Source: Saccharomycopsis fibuligera x Saccharomycopsis cf. fibuligera
Lineage: Eukaryota; Ascomycota; Saccharomycetes; Ascoideales; Saccharomycopsidaceae
Assembly (NCBI GenBank): GCA_001936135.1
Contig: CP012811.1
Span: forward strand, 682,001 to 746,000
Length of the DNA stretch: 64,000 nucleotides
Reading direction: 5' to 3'
In this document: piece by piece, positions 24,068 to 36,500 of the stretch
Layout of the letters: each line of letters starts with the position of its first letter
Position numbering within the stretch: the first letter of the stretch is position 1
Translations under genes and position numbers: made by a program
Notes under the pieces: model-generated
Told to the model about the DNA's origin: nothing
Database searches by the model: none
Seen by the model: the letters and a program-made list of their open reading frames with translations, nothing else

Positions 24068-24589
24068 GAGAAATACTCCCGCCTACGGGAGAAAAAGAAT
24101 TAAATTGAAAAACGATTTCAATCTCTAATCTTGTTTACTACATCACCACGGTAATGAATTAGATAACACATCAGTGTTATCTAAGTGTGCGAATAATGGT
24201 ATTGAAGTGAGACCCCTTTCTTTTTATCTGTTGACATCAAAGCAATGACCCGGAAAAAAAAAATATATATATATATATATCATCCATCCTAGACCAAATT
24301 CTCTCCTATAGCTATTTCAAATCCACAAGATAAGCTAAATGCTAGTAAATACTAACGGGGTTAACACTTGTATAAGTTCTCTTTATATACTAACAACTGA
24401 ACTATACTGTATATACTCTATAGATAAGTCTATGATGTTGTATTCTTATTTGTCTAAATATAAATGATAAACGATGGCGTGTGCAAAATAAAATATGAAC
24501 ATATTCGATGTTGTCGGACTATAGTGAGATTGCCATAGTATTGCTGAGAATAATATTTCAAAAATAAACCTCGTAGTGTTTGAAAATCT

Positions 24590-25177
24590 TCAGAGTATTC
24601 CATAAGTTCCCGAGTATTGTAGAACATCTTTTGTGGCTGTGTTGGTGGTGCATGGGCCCCAGCACAACCGCCTGTTAAAGTAGCATTCTACGATACTTTT
24701 CTTTATTATCCATGTTACATCTCATACTCTTTAACCCTCATTTATAGCACACAATTCTCACGTAGCTCTTTTTCAACTATTCTTTGTTACAATTCACTAT
24801 CGCAATCACACGTTCTCAAACTAACTTACATGCTTTTTGTTATCTTCAAAATTTGTATATAATATAAGGCATACGTTTCCCTTTACTCTTGCTGTGTTTG
24901 TAACTTTTTATCTTGAGCTCAACTAACTAGCTTTACACTTCTTACTTCTATTGAATACACGTAACCCTTCTTTAGCAAGCCATTTACTTCAAACTCCTTT
25001 TTGAAGATGTACTAATTACACCACCCTGATGTATGATAAACAAGGGGCATACCCCCTAGATTGGTGACTGATCAAAGTTTTTCACATAGAGAATGAGGCT
25101 AGAAACGCCAAGTATTTTTTGATTTATTTTCAGGCTAGATTGTTATGTCAAGCGATAGGGCTATCAAACTAGGCCAA
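24590..25177 (+). mobile_element. Old solo LTR related to family B
   Basis: Collinear with the 3' half of the family-B LTR. The left part (24590-24672) aligns with the region just upstream of the B TATA box. The right part (25021-25177) aligns with the U5 region, including TGACTGAT, GTTTTTCA, ATTTTCAGG, the ATGTCAAG gag start and the LTR end. It is strongly diverged and split by another LTR (24673-25020). An ancient fossil. Confidence 0.7.
24673..25020 (+). mobile_element. Solo LTR of another family (F) nested in the B relic
   Basis: 348 bp, TGTTAAAGTAGC..CTAATTACA, with flanks CCGCC and CCACC that match at four of five bases. The relic B LTR resumes on the other side. Only one copy is in the window, so the family is unknown; the T-rich 3' half resembles the style of the A/C LTRs. 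Confidence 0.65.
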
Positions 25178-26329
25178 GGGTAGTCACTAAGCGCACCACT
25201 AAAACCTACAATTGTCTCCTGAGAGTAGCGATGACCGTATTGAACTCTTCTTCAGCAGGGAATTTGTATTACCAGTATTATTTGGCTGAATTGATCGCGA
25301 CTAGTGTACCGCATTATTCTTAGGTTACAACTGTCAATGAAATATTATTACGGAAGGATTTTGAATTTACTTTGCCTACTTTTTTATCATTCCTCTGCTA
25401 TTCTGTTCAGGTACTTGATAAAACACTTACAGCTTTGTACTACTGTCTGCAGGTACATCATATACCAATACGTTTTGTGTGAAAGTCATCAATGTGATAC
25501 AGAGCATATACCTGCACAGCTGACCCAAAGGCAGAATATGAACCAACGAGGGACGACAGAAAGATGAAGGCTTTTATTTAATTGAATATTCTCTTTTGTA
25601 TCTCCTTCCATTTTCCTACTTTTATGTTTCTCATGGCCTACCGGTAATTTCACATACTTTACTACAATACAGATACTTTATTTTCTTATATTTCTGAACA
25701 AGTTGTGTAACTTGATTGCACTTATTGTCCTCACTGTCAGTGTAAACTACATCACTTAGTAGAAATGTTTTACCGCCTCAGACTATATAGGGTTATTAAA
25801 ATCTTACTCATATAAGTCACGCTACGAAAACCTTCACGTGCCATCTTTGTCCTTGTACACCTTAGTGATTATGCATGCGTCCTAATATTATTGGCCGCCA
25901 AAGGGAATTTCTCCAAATAGGAAATTACGCCGGATAAATAGTATGGAAAATGTTGGTTGGTATATTCCAGACTTGGTTGCCTTTTATATCTTTAAAGTCC
26001 ATTATTCGATTGGAAAAACCTTGTGTTTCTAGCACAATAATATTGGGTTGAACATTATACAAAGAGTACTCAAACCGAACAAAACACATACTAGCGTTAA
26101 GCTCTTAATACTAGTAAATATGCAATAGGTCTCATACCAAATATTGTATTATGTGGAATGTGCATATTGTAGAATCAAATAGGAAATGATAGAAAAATAT
26201 TAAATAAATAATATAACGTACTCGTACGTCGATCTGCAGATCGAGAACTCAATGCTCGTCAGTATAATTCCGACACATTAGCTATGGATTCAATAATACG
26301 AGTCTAAAACTCGCATGTTTGTCTCTTAC

Positions 26330-26688
26330 TGTTGGATTTATACCAATTAGCATCTTTCATACCGTTCATTTGGTATAATCTCTCTCTTGGTAAATTGCCT
26401 TTTGTGGCTGAAAACATTCGAGCGCACGCATAGTTGCTAAGGAGAACAACATCAAAGATGTGAAGAAAAATTCTTCATCACCTAAGCATCATGGGTGAGC
26501 AATGAACTTATTATATATACTCGGAAAAGCGAAACGTTCTTATTTAGTGATACAGTTTTCAACAAAGCGAAGGAATATAAGTTCAATTTCATTACTAACT
26601 AGGTTACACCAAAAACTAGGATCTCAGTAAGTGGCTATCCTTCACTACAACAGGAGAGACTAATCTAACTAGTGACATACTAGATACA
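26330..26688 (+). repeat. Left LTR of element E
   Basis: Starts TGTTGGATTTATACC. The end is estimated from alignment with the right LTR. Clearly more diverged from the right LTR (roughly 15 percent by eye) than the right LTR is from the solo LTR at 17373. Confidence 0.75.
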
Positions 26689-29600
26689 GTAACCTGCTCA
26701 TGTTTTATTACCCATGGTTACATTTCTGAATGATGTTAATTGATAGTCATACTTGCTACGGCAACACAGGATAGGATACGGGGCAGAAGTTTCATCAAGT
26801 GGTGATGAAACAGCCTCGGGTGAGTAGCAACCATTTAGATATACATTAGGACTTATCGGCCAAGAAACAACTGGACAAAAATTGAAAGCACAATGAAATA
26901 TTAACAGAATAATAGCTATCAACCACGAAAGTAAAAACAAAAGCCCAACGATGTTCAAGAGGGAAACATCTTAAAACTACAAGAGCTGATTGCTGGTATT
27001 AACAATGTATGTCCATCCAAAGAAACTACTGCAAAAACGGCCACGGAACTGTACGAGATTCAAGACCGTATATTCAAATTTATTCTAAAGTTGAGCGCGT
27101 TGAAAGATTCAAACGCAAACTTCATCAGTTATTATAATGCATTGAAGCGTAGATTATCTGAGAGAGGGTACAAGAATTTTGTTACTTGCTTCGAAAAAGG
27201 CATCATAGAGAGGCAAGACGAAGAAACGGAATTCATTGTTGAAAATGTAATCAGAATCACTACTGATACATCGGTTGCGCACATCTCGCAGGTCAACAAT
27301 AAGAAACCCGACGAATACAAGAAATCATCAATGCAAATTCTGGCGATGTTGCGTGAAAGCTGTCTGGACCTGGTTCTTACCAAGGAAGCAGCTAAGGCAA
27401 AGTTTGCCTAACTAAAGTTAGGCAACCAATAGGGTGATCTCATTCGGTACATTAACCAAGTTGTCAATGTACTGAACTAGTTCAAATGGAGCAATATTAG
27501 ATTGGAAGAAAAAGTGATTGCAGGTACTTTGTTTTTAAATCTTGATGAAAACTATAGTGAGTTCTCTGATGACATCAATCGTCGAGCAGCTAACTATGAA
27601 ACCTATGATCCCTACAAACTATTTGATTCTATAGGAGATTATGAGGACAAATTAGGAAGATATCATAAAGGAATGAGCAGAAAAGCTGTATTTATGAAAG
27701 ATCGATCAGTTGGGACCTACACTAAAGCATATAGATCAAGAACGTACAATCACGGGAAGACTGAAAAAATATATCAGGAATCCAAAATCCACAACACAAC
27801 ATCCGATGGGAATTATCAAGCGAGGCACTCGCACAATTAATTCAATTATAGCCGACGATCCACTTATCCTTATCGACGGAGGAATCCAGGCTACCCTCAC
27901 CAATAATTTATCACATATAGGGAAATACACGAATTATGATGATAATCACTACCCCAAAGTATATTTAACCACATTAGATGGTAACATCAAAATTCTAGGT
28001 CATGGCAAGATGCGATTGCGCATAGGAGACTCTGTGATTGAGCTTCACTGCTATTATGCTCCCTCAGCACCTTATGCTATTATAAATGAGAGCTCATTAA
28101 TACAGAAACTAGACAGTTTCGGTGTTAAAGTAATAGACGTTGGAGATAAAAAGAAAATTGTAAAGGTCCTAAAACATGGTCATTATAATCTTGAAATTGA
28201 GGTAATAGACGACCTTCCATGGCTCAGTGGAAAGCATATTATTAAGAATAAAGTGAGATTGATAGCATCAGTTGCTAGTAGCCTTCATAGCATTCTAGGA
28301 CACGTTAACAATAACTCATTAAAATCATCCATCAATTATAGCAGATCCAACAAAGATTGCATCACTAAATGCAAAGGAAGATTGCTATGAGTGTGCTATT
28401 GCGAAAGGAAAAGAAACATGCTGCTGTCCCAAACTCGAGGCAAGTGTACATAAAGAAAAGTCCATTTGAAAACATAGTTTTGGATGTTTGCGAACTAGGT
28501 ACCAAAATTAATGACACACCAAATTATTTTGTTACTTTTCGCGACCAGTACACCGGCTACACTAAAGTCTTCACGATGCACAAAAAGAATGAGGTAAAGG
28601 ACAAGTTGTTTCACTTTATTCGATGAGTGAAAAATCAATTTGCTGAGCGCGGATACCGTGTGAAAAGCCTCTTTAAGGACAAGGGGACCGCATATATAAA
28701 CTTCGAGGTCACAGACATATTGAGTTAAGCCATAATTGAGTCACACACCACAAGCAGATACACTCCAGCATTCAAAGGAGTGTCGGAGCGCCTCAGTCAG
28801 ATGCTATTATGTGACGCGCGAACAATACTTCACAGTGGCAAATTAGAATCCAAATTTTGGCCAGAAGCAATACGTCACGTTACAACCATTCGAAATCATG
28901 TTTATGATACGAATTTAAAGACATTTGCAGCTAAACTAATAGGACTACAGCCACTTGATGCTAGGCGACAACGTATATTCGGGGAAATTGTGAGTGTTTA
29001 CATTCCACCAAACGAAGGAAAACTTGAAACCAGAAGCCACATGGGAATCTATTTGGGACATGATGAACAAACATACGGAGTTACAACCTTCATTCCAGTT
29101 GCACTGATGAAAGAGAGATTGTTGACATATACTCGTCATGTCCGTTTCTTTAGACAAAGTATTCTCTACCCAGATTACATAGATCTCAAATTAACTGGTG
29201 GAAAACACGACAACCAGCTATGCAAGAAACTGAAGCAGAAGAAGAAGAAGTGATGGAAGAACAGGATGATGATGAATATGGAAATGATTTACAGGAACAG
29301 AAACAAAATTATCTTGGAAATTCGAGACGAGTAGAATTTGGTAAGAACAATAACAACCGCGATGTTTTGGATCTGAGCAGCGAGTGGCAATCATTGGCAC
29401 TGAGTACCAGTGTTACGAACGGAGACCATTCCAAAACCTCCATAGAACAGGTCATCGTCTCTGACGAGGAAGACTCCCAGACACCGGTCCCGCCTGCGAA
29501 AACCACAAAACGCAAACTATCACATATTCATGACGAACAACAACCACTCAATGAGGACGGACAACTACTACCGAATGAGGACGGTCTAAGACTGCCTAAA

Positions 29601-31517
29601 ATATTTGATAAGCAACTGCTACCCATTGAGGATGGCCTAAAACTGTCTCAATTACTTGATGAGCAACAACTACCCATTGAACAATGCTGCTTAGAGTCAT
29701 CGCGCACGATGTGCCCGCCAGTGAAATTGATACCGAGTCATTAAATAATTCCGAGCGACACAATCACTCAAAGTTGTGATCAGAAGAACAAACCAACCAC
29801 CCCATTTTGGCTCAAGTCTTTTACAAGCCTTAAAAGAAAACCAGCTACGCATAACAAAACCCTCAAGGTAACACCAGTAAAGGTGCATGCTTTAGCATCC
29901 ATACCGAAATCGTATCTCACAGCTACACGATTACCTGGATTCCATGATGCTATCAAAAAAAAACAATGTCACACAAGTCACTCATGACCTGAGATTCCAT
30001 CCCTATTGTGACATCAGATCTGGCTAAATTGCGCAAAACAATTAGCACTCGCTTGGTCTTCTCCCGAAAAAGTGACCGGCACGAAAAGGCACGATTGGTC
30101 GCTAGAGGAGACATTTAAAGATCCGAGACTTTCGAAAGTACCTATTTCCCAAACCTTCTGGCAAAGATACCCAGATCTATCCTAGCAGCCACTGCAATGC
30201 AAAGCTGATATTTTGCACAGATTGGTATGATTACGGCCTATTCAAATGCTGATTTGCAAGTAGAGGTCTACATTCACAGACCACAAGCTAGTAAGTGTAA
30301 CGTAATGGTAAACCCCGGGGAGAAAGTCATATACCGATAACGTAAGGCTCTTTACGGTTTACGACAGAGTGGCAATCTATGGCACAACAACATTTCAGAC
30401 TATCTTACCGAGCTAGGGTTTGAGAAGAACCACGCATTTTCAAGCACTTCTATTGAGGTAAATACGGAAGAAATAGTTTGTGCATTTATTGGTATTTTGT
30501 TGATGAATTCCTTATAACTGCTGATAGTTAACACTAACCAGACTTTGGTGTCCGCCTGCTAATGGCAAAGTACACAATCATGATCATTGCAGCAGGTCAC
30601 AATGGCAAAGAGACATTTCCAGGTACCAACCTAAAAGTGGAGAGGGGTAACGACAACCACGTGGTCAGCATTCTGCTTGAGCAAGAGCAGTACATCATCA
30701 ACACCGGCAGGAGGTATGATATAGAACGCCCCAACAGAATGTTAAAGACAACACTGACATCAGATTTTTACATTAATAAAAATGATCACCCACTCGACGT
30801 CGATCAACGAGAATTGAACACAAGGGTAACCCGGTATCGAAGATTGATTGCAAGCCTATTATATATTGGTACAATGAGTCGGCCAGATGCGCTTTATGCA
30901 ATAAATTATCTAGCTAAATTTTCCCATGATCCACACCGAGTCTTGTTTGACCAAGTTATTAGAGTATTCGGCTATCTACTACAGGCAAAGGAAAGAGCGC
31001 TCAGATACGGAGATGATAAAAGTAATAAGAGACTAATAGGTTACAGTGATAGCGATTATGCACAAGAACCAGAGAATAGGCTGTCTACAATAGGATACCT
31101 CTTCCGCTCGAATAATGCCAATATTCACTGAAAACCCACACACAGACAGCTTTAACGTGTCAATCGTCTACTGAAGCAGAATTACAAGCGGTTACTGCAG
31201 CTACTGATGAAGCATTTTGGCTAAATGAGGTATTGATCATCGTTCGTCTGATTAAAAAAAGATTACCATACTTATTGAAGGTTGAAAATACGTCTGCCAT
31301 ATAGAAATCATTAATGGTAATTTTTCATCGAAATTTAAACATTATGCTGTGCGTATGAACGTTGCCCTAGACAGATACCAGGGAAATGAATTTACCATTG
31401 AGCATGTACCGCCATCACTACAGTTAGCAGATATACTCACAACGCCAGTTATTACGGTGGTTATGAGTAACATATGTAACTTGGTTTTCGAGCCACGAAA
31501 TACAGTTTAAGGGGGTA

Positions 31518-31923
31518 TGTTGGATTCATACCAATTAGCATCTTTCATACCGTTCATTTTGGTATAATCTCTTTTTTGCTAAACTGCCTTTTGCGGCCGA
31601 GAACATTTGGGCGCACGCATAGTTGCTAAGGAGAACAACATCAAAGATGTGGAGGAAAATTTTCATCACCTGAGCATTATGGGTAAGGAATGAAACTATT
31701 ATATATAGTCTGAAAAACAGAATGTTTTTATTTAGTGATATAGTTTATAATAAAAGTAAGGGAATATAAGTCCAATTTCATTGCTCATCTAAGTTTCATT
31801 ACGTAACTAAAATCTCAGTAAGTGGCTACCCTTCACTACTACAGGAGAGACTAATCTAACCAGTGCTACCCAGAGGAGATAACCAGATGTACGGGTAGCT
31901 GATCTAGTCACTATACTATGGCA
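31518..31923 (+). repeat. Right LTR of element E
   Basis: 406 bp, TGTTGGATTCATACC..CTATGGCA, followed by the CTTAC duplication. Confidence 0.92.
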
Positions 31924-32010
31924 CTTACAATGGATCGCAAGTTAGGCATGTGATTTAGCAACTCTTCAACTTCAAAGGTTTGCAACAATGCTATTGTGTA
32001 GACTGCAAAA

Positions 32011-32018
32011 AGAAAAGG
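32011..32018 (-). terminator. Pol III terminator of tRNA-Arg
   Basis: A T-rich run on the minus strand shortly after the tRNA 3' end. Confidence 0.6.
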
Positions 32019-32021
32019 TAC

Positions 32022-32095
32022 CACCGAACCTGGGACTCGAACCCAGAATCTCCTGATTAGAAGTCAGACGCCCTAACCAATTAGGCTAGCCCGGC
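32022..32095 (-). tRNA. tRNA-Arg (anticodon UCU)
   Basis: The minus strand begins GCCGGGCTAGCCTAATTGG and forms a full cloverleaf. The anticodon loop CTTCTAA gives anticodon TCT, reading AGA, and the B box is GGTTCGAGTCC. The acceptor stem has three G-U pairs. No intron. The minus-strand sequence after the 3' end holds T-runs (about 32011-32018) suitable as Pol III terminator. Two different Ty3-type elements lie 12 bp upstream of the mature 5' end. Confidence 0.95.
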
Positions 32096-32107
32096 TTTCA
32101 TTGATCC

Positions 32108-32359
32108 TGTTGTGTTTAAAAGAGGTAGTTCTCTACTAAGCACTTTTAAACGCGTATTGTAGGAGTTATTATCGTTATCGATGGGTATATCCGGCTTATC
32201 GTTTATTCCGCCCATCGCTATATACACAAGTTAGAAGGAACACAACGCCGACCTTTATACAAAATTTTCGATAGCAACTAGGGGTGCCTCTTGTCTAGAC
32301 TGATTGTGAACACAGACTGATCAGGAATGTGAATCCAATAAAGGAAAATGTTCGCAACA
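32108..32359 (-). repeat. 3' LTR of element G
   Basis: 252 bp, with TGTTG at one end and CAACA at the other. A purine tract (GGCAGGGAAG on the minus strand) lies immediately before it. Confidence 0.95.
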
Positions 32360-33564
32360 CTTCCCTGCCTCGACAAAATTTCGCCCTCGAAATTATCTCC
32401 AATCAGTACTACCCAGCGAAGGTTCAGAATTTCACGAGCCAATCCTGGTACACGAAGTGGGAAACATATAACCGCCATTACCACATTGCGGACCAAATCA
32501 AAAAAACCACTCCCATCGATCCATTCCGCTCTTTTAACTTGTAGAAGATGATAAATTAGGAAGAAATGTTAACATCAAAAATTTATAAATGAAAAATGAA
32601 AATTTGCATGCATGCTGAATGAAAAATAAGAAGATTAAAAATAAAAAAAACTCTTCTTTTGGCCAGAAAGAAAAGGTTTGATGCGTTCTTGTGCACATCC
32701 CAGCTAATTGACTGCTAACCAATTTGCAATTGCATATCTAAGGCAGAGCCAACGCCGGCAGGTCCAATCAGAGTTGCCTTGTCAGTAATTGATACCTGGT
32801 CTATACTAAATCTCCGTACAATGATTTGCCATTGAATACGTCAGACTAGCAGAGCAATAAATATAAAATAAAATACCATCATCCATCCAGATCCGTTTCA
32901 ATCAAATCCGTAATTCAGCGTTTCGCTTATTCTAAAAGAGGTACATAAACGTCCGTCTTTCGCATCGATGATCTCCATGAATCGAAACTTCGAAGAGGAC
33001 TAGATCCAACTTCATTCCATCCATGACCTCCGAGGGTCCACATTCGAAGAGGAGATTTTCCAACTTCTTTTCATCCATGACCTCCGAGGGTCCACATTCG
33101 AAGAGGAGATTCTCCAAGGGTCCATATTTGAAGAGGACTAAATCCAACTTCTTTTCAATTATTCTCTTCCATTAATCGATCGTTAACGCTTGATCATCGT
33201 CAAGTCATTCGTTTTCTCTTTCCTAAATTGCTAGTTGTCATTGCAGCCTTGGCAACAATGGACTGACAACTTATTCTTCCCCTTGTGGCCAAAAAGCGTG
33301 ACCTCGCGCTAGATACTAGTTTTAAGTCAGTGTATAGTATTTGTCCTTGTTTATCGCTGTCTATAACTCTCGTGTTGATGTTTCACTTAAAATTCAAAAC
33401 AAAATCAAATAAATCATACTAAATCGTAATAATACAAACTAATTTCGCCGAATATACATACCAAATACTTAAGTTGCTATCAAATAGTTATGGTATACCC
33501 AAAAAAAGGTCAACCATGGTGAAAACATGTTTACTTCTAAAACTGTAACTTTAACCAAAATGTC
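32360..33564 (-). other. Long 3' non-coding part of element G
   Basis: 1.2 kb between the pol stop and the 3' LTR. It has no recognisable domain, and I see no envelope-like frame. It contains a 54-bp tandem repeat near 33018-33130. Confidence 0.6.
33018..33147 (-). repeat. 54-bp tandem repeat in the 3' region of G
   Basis: Two near-identical 54-bp units plus a partial one, sharing CCATGACCTCCGAGGGTCC and ATTCGAAGAGGAGATT. The unit length is a multiple of three and on the minus strand it would read as an 18-residue repeat (ENLLFECGPSEVMD...). A coding role is unproven. Confidence 0.75.
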
Positions 33565-36500
33565 TCAACGTGACATCTTCTCCAAATCCAGTAACCAATT
33601 ATCAACCAATTGGTCAGTTGGTTCTTGTTCCGTTCTTATCAAAAATGTTTTCAACAATCTCTTGGTTATTGCTTGTGGCACGCATTCCATCCAGGTTGCA
33701 ACATCAAAAATACCAGCGATATGGGGAGGAGCACGGTGAAACATGGCAGATATCTCTTCATTAGCGATATCAATGAAAATAATCTCTTTAATATCATCTA
33801 AACGTGCTTTCAATTGACGCTTCTGTGGACAATTGAGATAATCCTGAAAAACTCGGTGTAAATAACTAAAATCAGAGTCATTCTGACGTTGGTAAGGTTT
33901 TAACCATTTGCATAAGAATTTTTGACTTCTTAGACTTCTCCGAAGAGGAATGTTGATAGAAATCTGGTTGTATTCATTTATCTCTGAAACACAGCGATAT
34001 GGTCCAAAATATATTGGATCCCACTTGCTTATAGTTGCACTATGGAAAGCAAGTCGATGAACGAATACCAAGTCATTTTTGCGGAATTTCTGAATTGGTC
34101 TAAAGTTGTTGGCTTTAAACTCGCGACTGATAATGTTGTCAAGATCCTCATTCTTAACTAATCTCCAAATTACCTGATGATGATCATCTTGAAACTGAAC
34201 ATAATTAGCTAAAGCGTTTGGATTCTCATTGTAGTATTCACGCTTTTTGGGGTCCTTTAGTTCATGCCAAGGAACAACTTCTTGCAGAAAATGGGTTGAT
34301 TGTGGAGCTGGTAAAACATTGTTTCTGCCTGTACTAATCTGAAAAGCATTAAAACCACGCGTTTGCTTTGCATCGTTCAAGTAATATTCAATAATGGGTA
34401 AATACTGAAGCCAATTTGGAAACAATTCCATGTAGCTTTTGAGTACTTGACTGACTGTGCGAATATTGCGTTCAGCAAGACCGTTAGACTGATGATGGTT
34501 TGGAGTCGCAAAGATAATGTTAACGCTATAAGTTTCTAGAAATTTCTTAAAAACTCGTGAAGTAAATTTAGCATCCAAATCAGCAATGATGACCTTGGGA
34601 AAATGATGTCGTGTAAATAATTTCACTAATGTGTTGATTATTGTTGTTGATGTTGCATCTGCCACAATTGGTTCAAGGTAAATACGTCTCGACAATCTGT
34701 CAACTACAACCAAAATTTGAGTGAAGATTTGATGTTGATCCTTGACTGTTGGCAAGTGAGTTAAAATATCCATGTGGAGTACTTGTCCGACGTTGAGTGC
34801 TGGCATTAGTGGACGTTGAAATACCTGTGTGCTATAATTGAGTGACTTATTTGCAGTACATGTCTTGCATTGGTGAATCACTTTTCTCACAATTTTCTGC
34901 ATCTTGGTGAAAAAGATGTAATTCAGTAGGTCTGCAATTGTTTTCCATTGACCTAAATGAGCTTGTTGATGAACCGATTCTACTAACTTATACTGTAATT
35001 CTCTTCCAGCTACTAAAACAGTGGCGTGATCTCCTGGAACGCTCATGAAAAGCAATCCCTTGTAACATCTTACCAATTGTTTTCCAACTAATTGAGGCTC
35101 TTCAGATGGCTGTTTTTGTTCTTGCTTATAAATTATTTTATACGGTTCAGGTAGATGTATGTAATTATCAATAATTTCTTTGACTATTGCCGTACCAAAG
35201 CGAGTGTGAAACTCTTCATAGTTAGCGGCAAGATCTTCATCGAATTCACATTGTAACATGCAATACTCTGGTGCATCCTGATATTGTCGTGATAAACCAT
35301 CGGATGGATTTTGTTGTGATCTTATTGGGCAGAATTTGAACCGAAAATTGGCTAAATATGATAACCACCGGTACAACTTTGCTTCTGGACGCTCATATTT
35401 TTTCTGACTTATAAATTCCACAGTTTGATTATCCGTATAAATTTCAATTGATCTATCCGATATTAAATAACCAAAGCGTTGTAACACTAGTACAACTGAA
35501 TAAAGTTCTTTTTGCCAAATTGGCCACATAATTTCATCAGAAGAAAAAGCTTTTGAATAATAGGCGAGCACACCTACTTTTTTATTGTTTTGGCACATTT
35601 CTATGATGGCTCCCGCGGCTGAATTTGAAGCATCGCAATAAATCTTGATATCAGCATTAGGAATGAGGGGGACTAAAACTGGTTTTGAAGTAAGAGCATC
35701 TTTCAATTGCTGAACTGATTGACTAACCTTTGTGTCGTTATACTTGAGCTTTCCTTTGATGAACTCACGTATACCTTCAGACTTTTGCGCACAGTGTGCT
35801 ATATATGTTCGGAAATAATTTACTGTTCCTAAAAAGCTTTGAGCATCTTTTTTGGTTTTTATTGGAGGCCAGTTCTTTATAGCATCTGTTTTCTTAATTA
35901 TAGGCTGAACTGATCTATGACGTATCACATGACCTAAAAACTCTGTTTCCTCGACACAAAATTCACATTTGTTTTCATTTAAAATAATAGCATAATCCGA
36001 AAGAATCTGAAAAACATCTTGAATAAGTTGTAAATGCTGTGAAAATGTATCCGAATATAATAAGATATCGTCCATATACATTGGTACACCACGAAATAAA
36101 AATTCCTTTAATATTGCACTCAAATTTTTAATAAATGTGTTCGGAGCACCCGACAAACCAAAAGGCATACGCGTATATTGAAAAACACCCATATGAGTAA
36201 CAAAAGCGGTTAATGACTTTGATTCACTGTCCATTTTAACCTGGTGATATCCTGATGATAAGTCTAGTTTGCTGAATATCTTAGCATCTCCAAATGCTGT
36301 TAACAACTCTTCATCGCTTATACTCGCTGATACTGGAGTAATAGAATTAGCGTTGATAGTTTGATAGTTGACCACGAATCTGTGTGAACCATCTTTTTTG
36401 GGAACTGTGAATCCCCGTGATACCGTTTGACTATCTGAGTATTCAATTATTCCGGATTTTAAGAGCTTTGTTATAATTTCGGTGAATACTCGTTTTTGCA

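Larger units (their letters stand above)
17221..24167 (+). mobile_element. Degraded non-LTR retrotransposon, Zorro/L1-like
   Basis: This is a near-full-length LINE with two overlapping open reading frames: ORF1 with zinc knuckles, and ORF2 with an AP-type endonuclease, a reverse transcriptase and a C-terminal cysteine-histidine motif. That layout fits the L1-clade Zorro elements known from Candida albicans. Its 5' end follows an A-rich tract (17221-17246). Its 3' end was placed by alignment with the truncated copy at 15924-16135. A solo family-E LTR interrupts ORF1. The element is dead: both frames are split by several frameshifts and stops. No clear target-site duplication was found. Confidence 0.85.
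24168..26324. other. Repeat-rich spacer with relic LTRs
   Basis: No gene. It contains a (TA)n run near 24263-24280, a relic family-B LTR (about 24590-25177) with a solo LTR inside it, and about 1.1 kb of unassigned AT-rich sequence. A 16-bp perfect palindrome (TCGATCTGCAGATCGA, 26229-26244) is visible. Confidence 0.55.
26330..31923 (+). mobile_element. Decayed full-length copia element, family E
   Basis: A Ty1/copia-type element of 5.6 kb flanked by exact 5-bp duplications CTTAC (26325-26329 and 31924-31928). LTRs are at 26330 to about 26688 and 31518-31923; a purine tract (GGGGGTA) precedes the right LTR. Parts recognisable in copia order are a gag-like region (about 26950-27700), protease and integrase (about 27840-29250), reverse transcriptase (about 30000-30560) and RNase H (about 30560-31500, with SRPDALYAINYLAKFSHD and YSDSDYAQ). 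The coding region is broken in many places, ten or more. An old insertion, about 100 bp downstream of the tRNA-Arg gene. Confidence 0.88.

Noticed and set aside
24168-24560. A further LTR with many short TA-rich motifs
   Set aside because: No TG..CA borders, duplications or second copy could be found.
32360-33564. An envelope-like third gene in element G
   Set aside because: No signal peptide, membrane segment or long frame is visible in the tail; only short frames exist.
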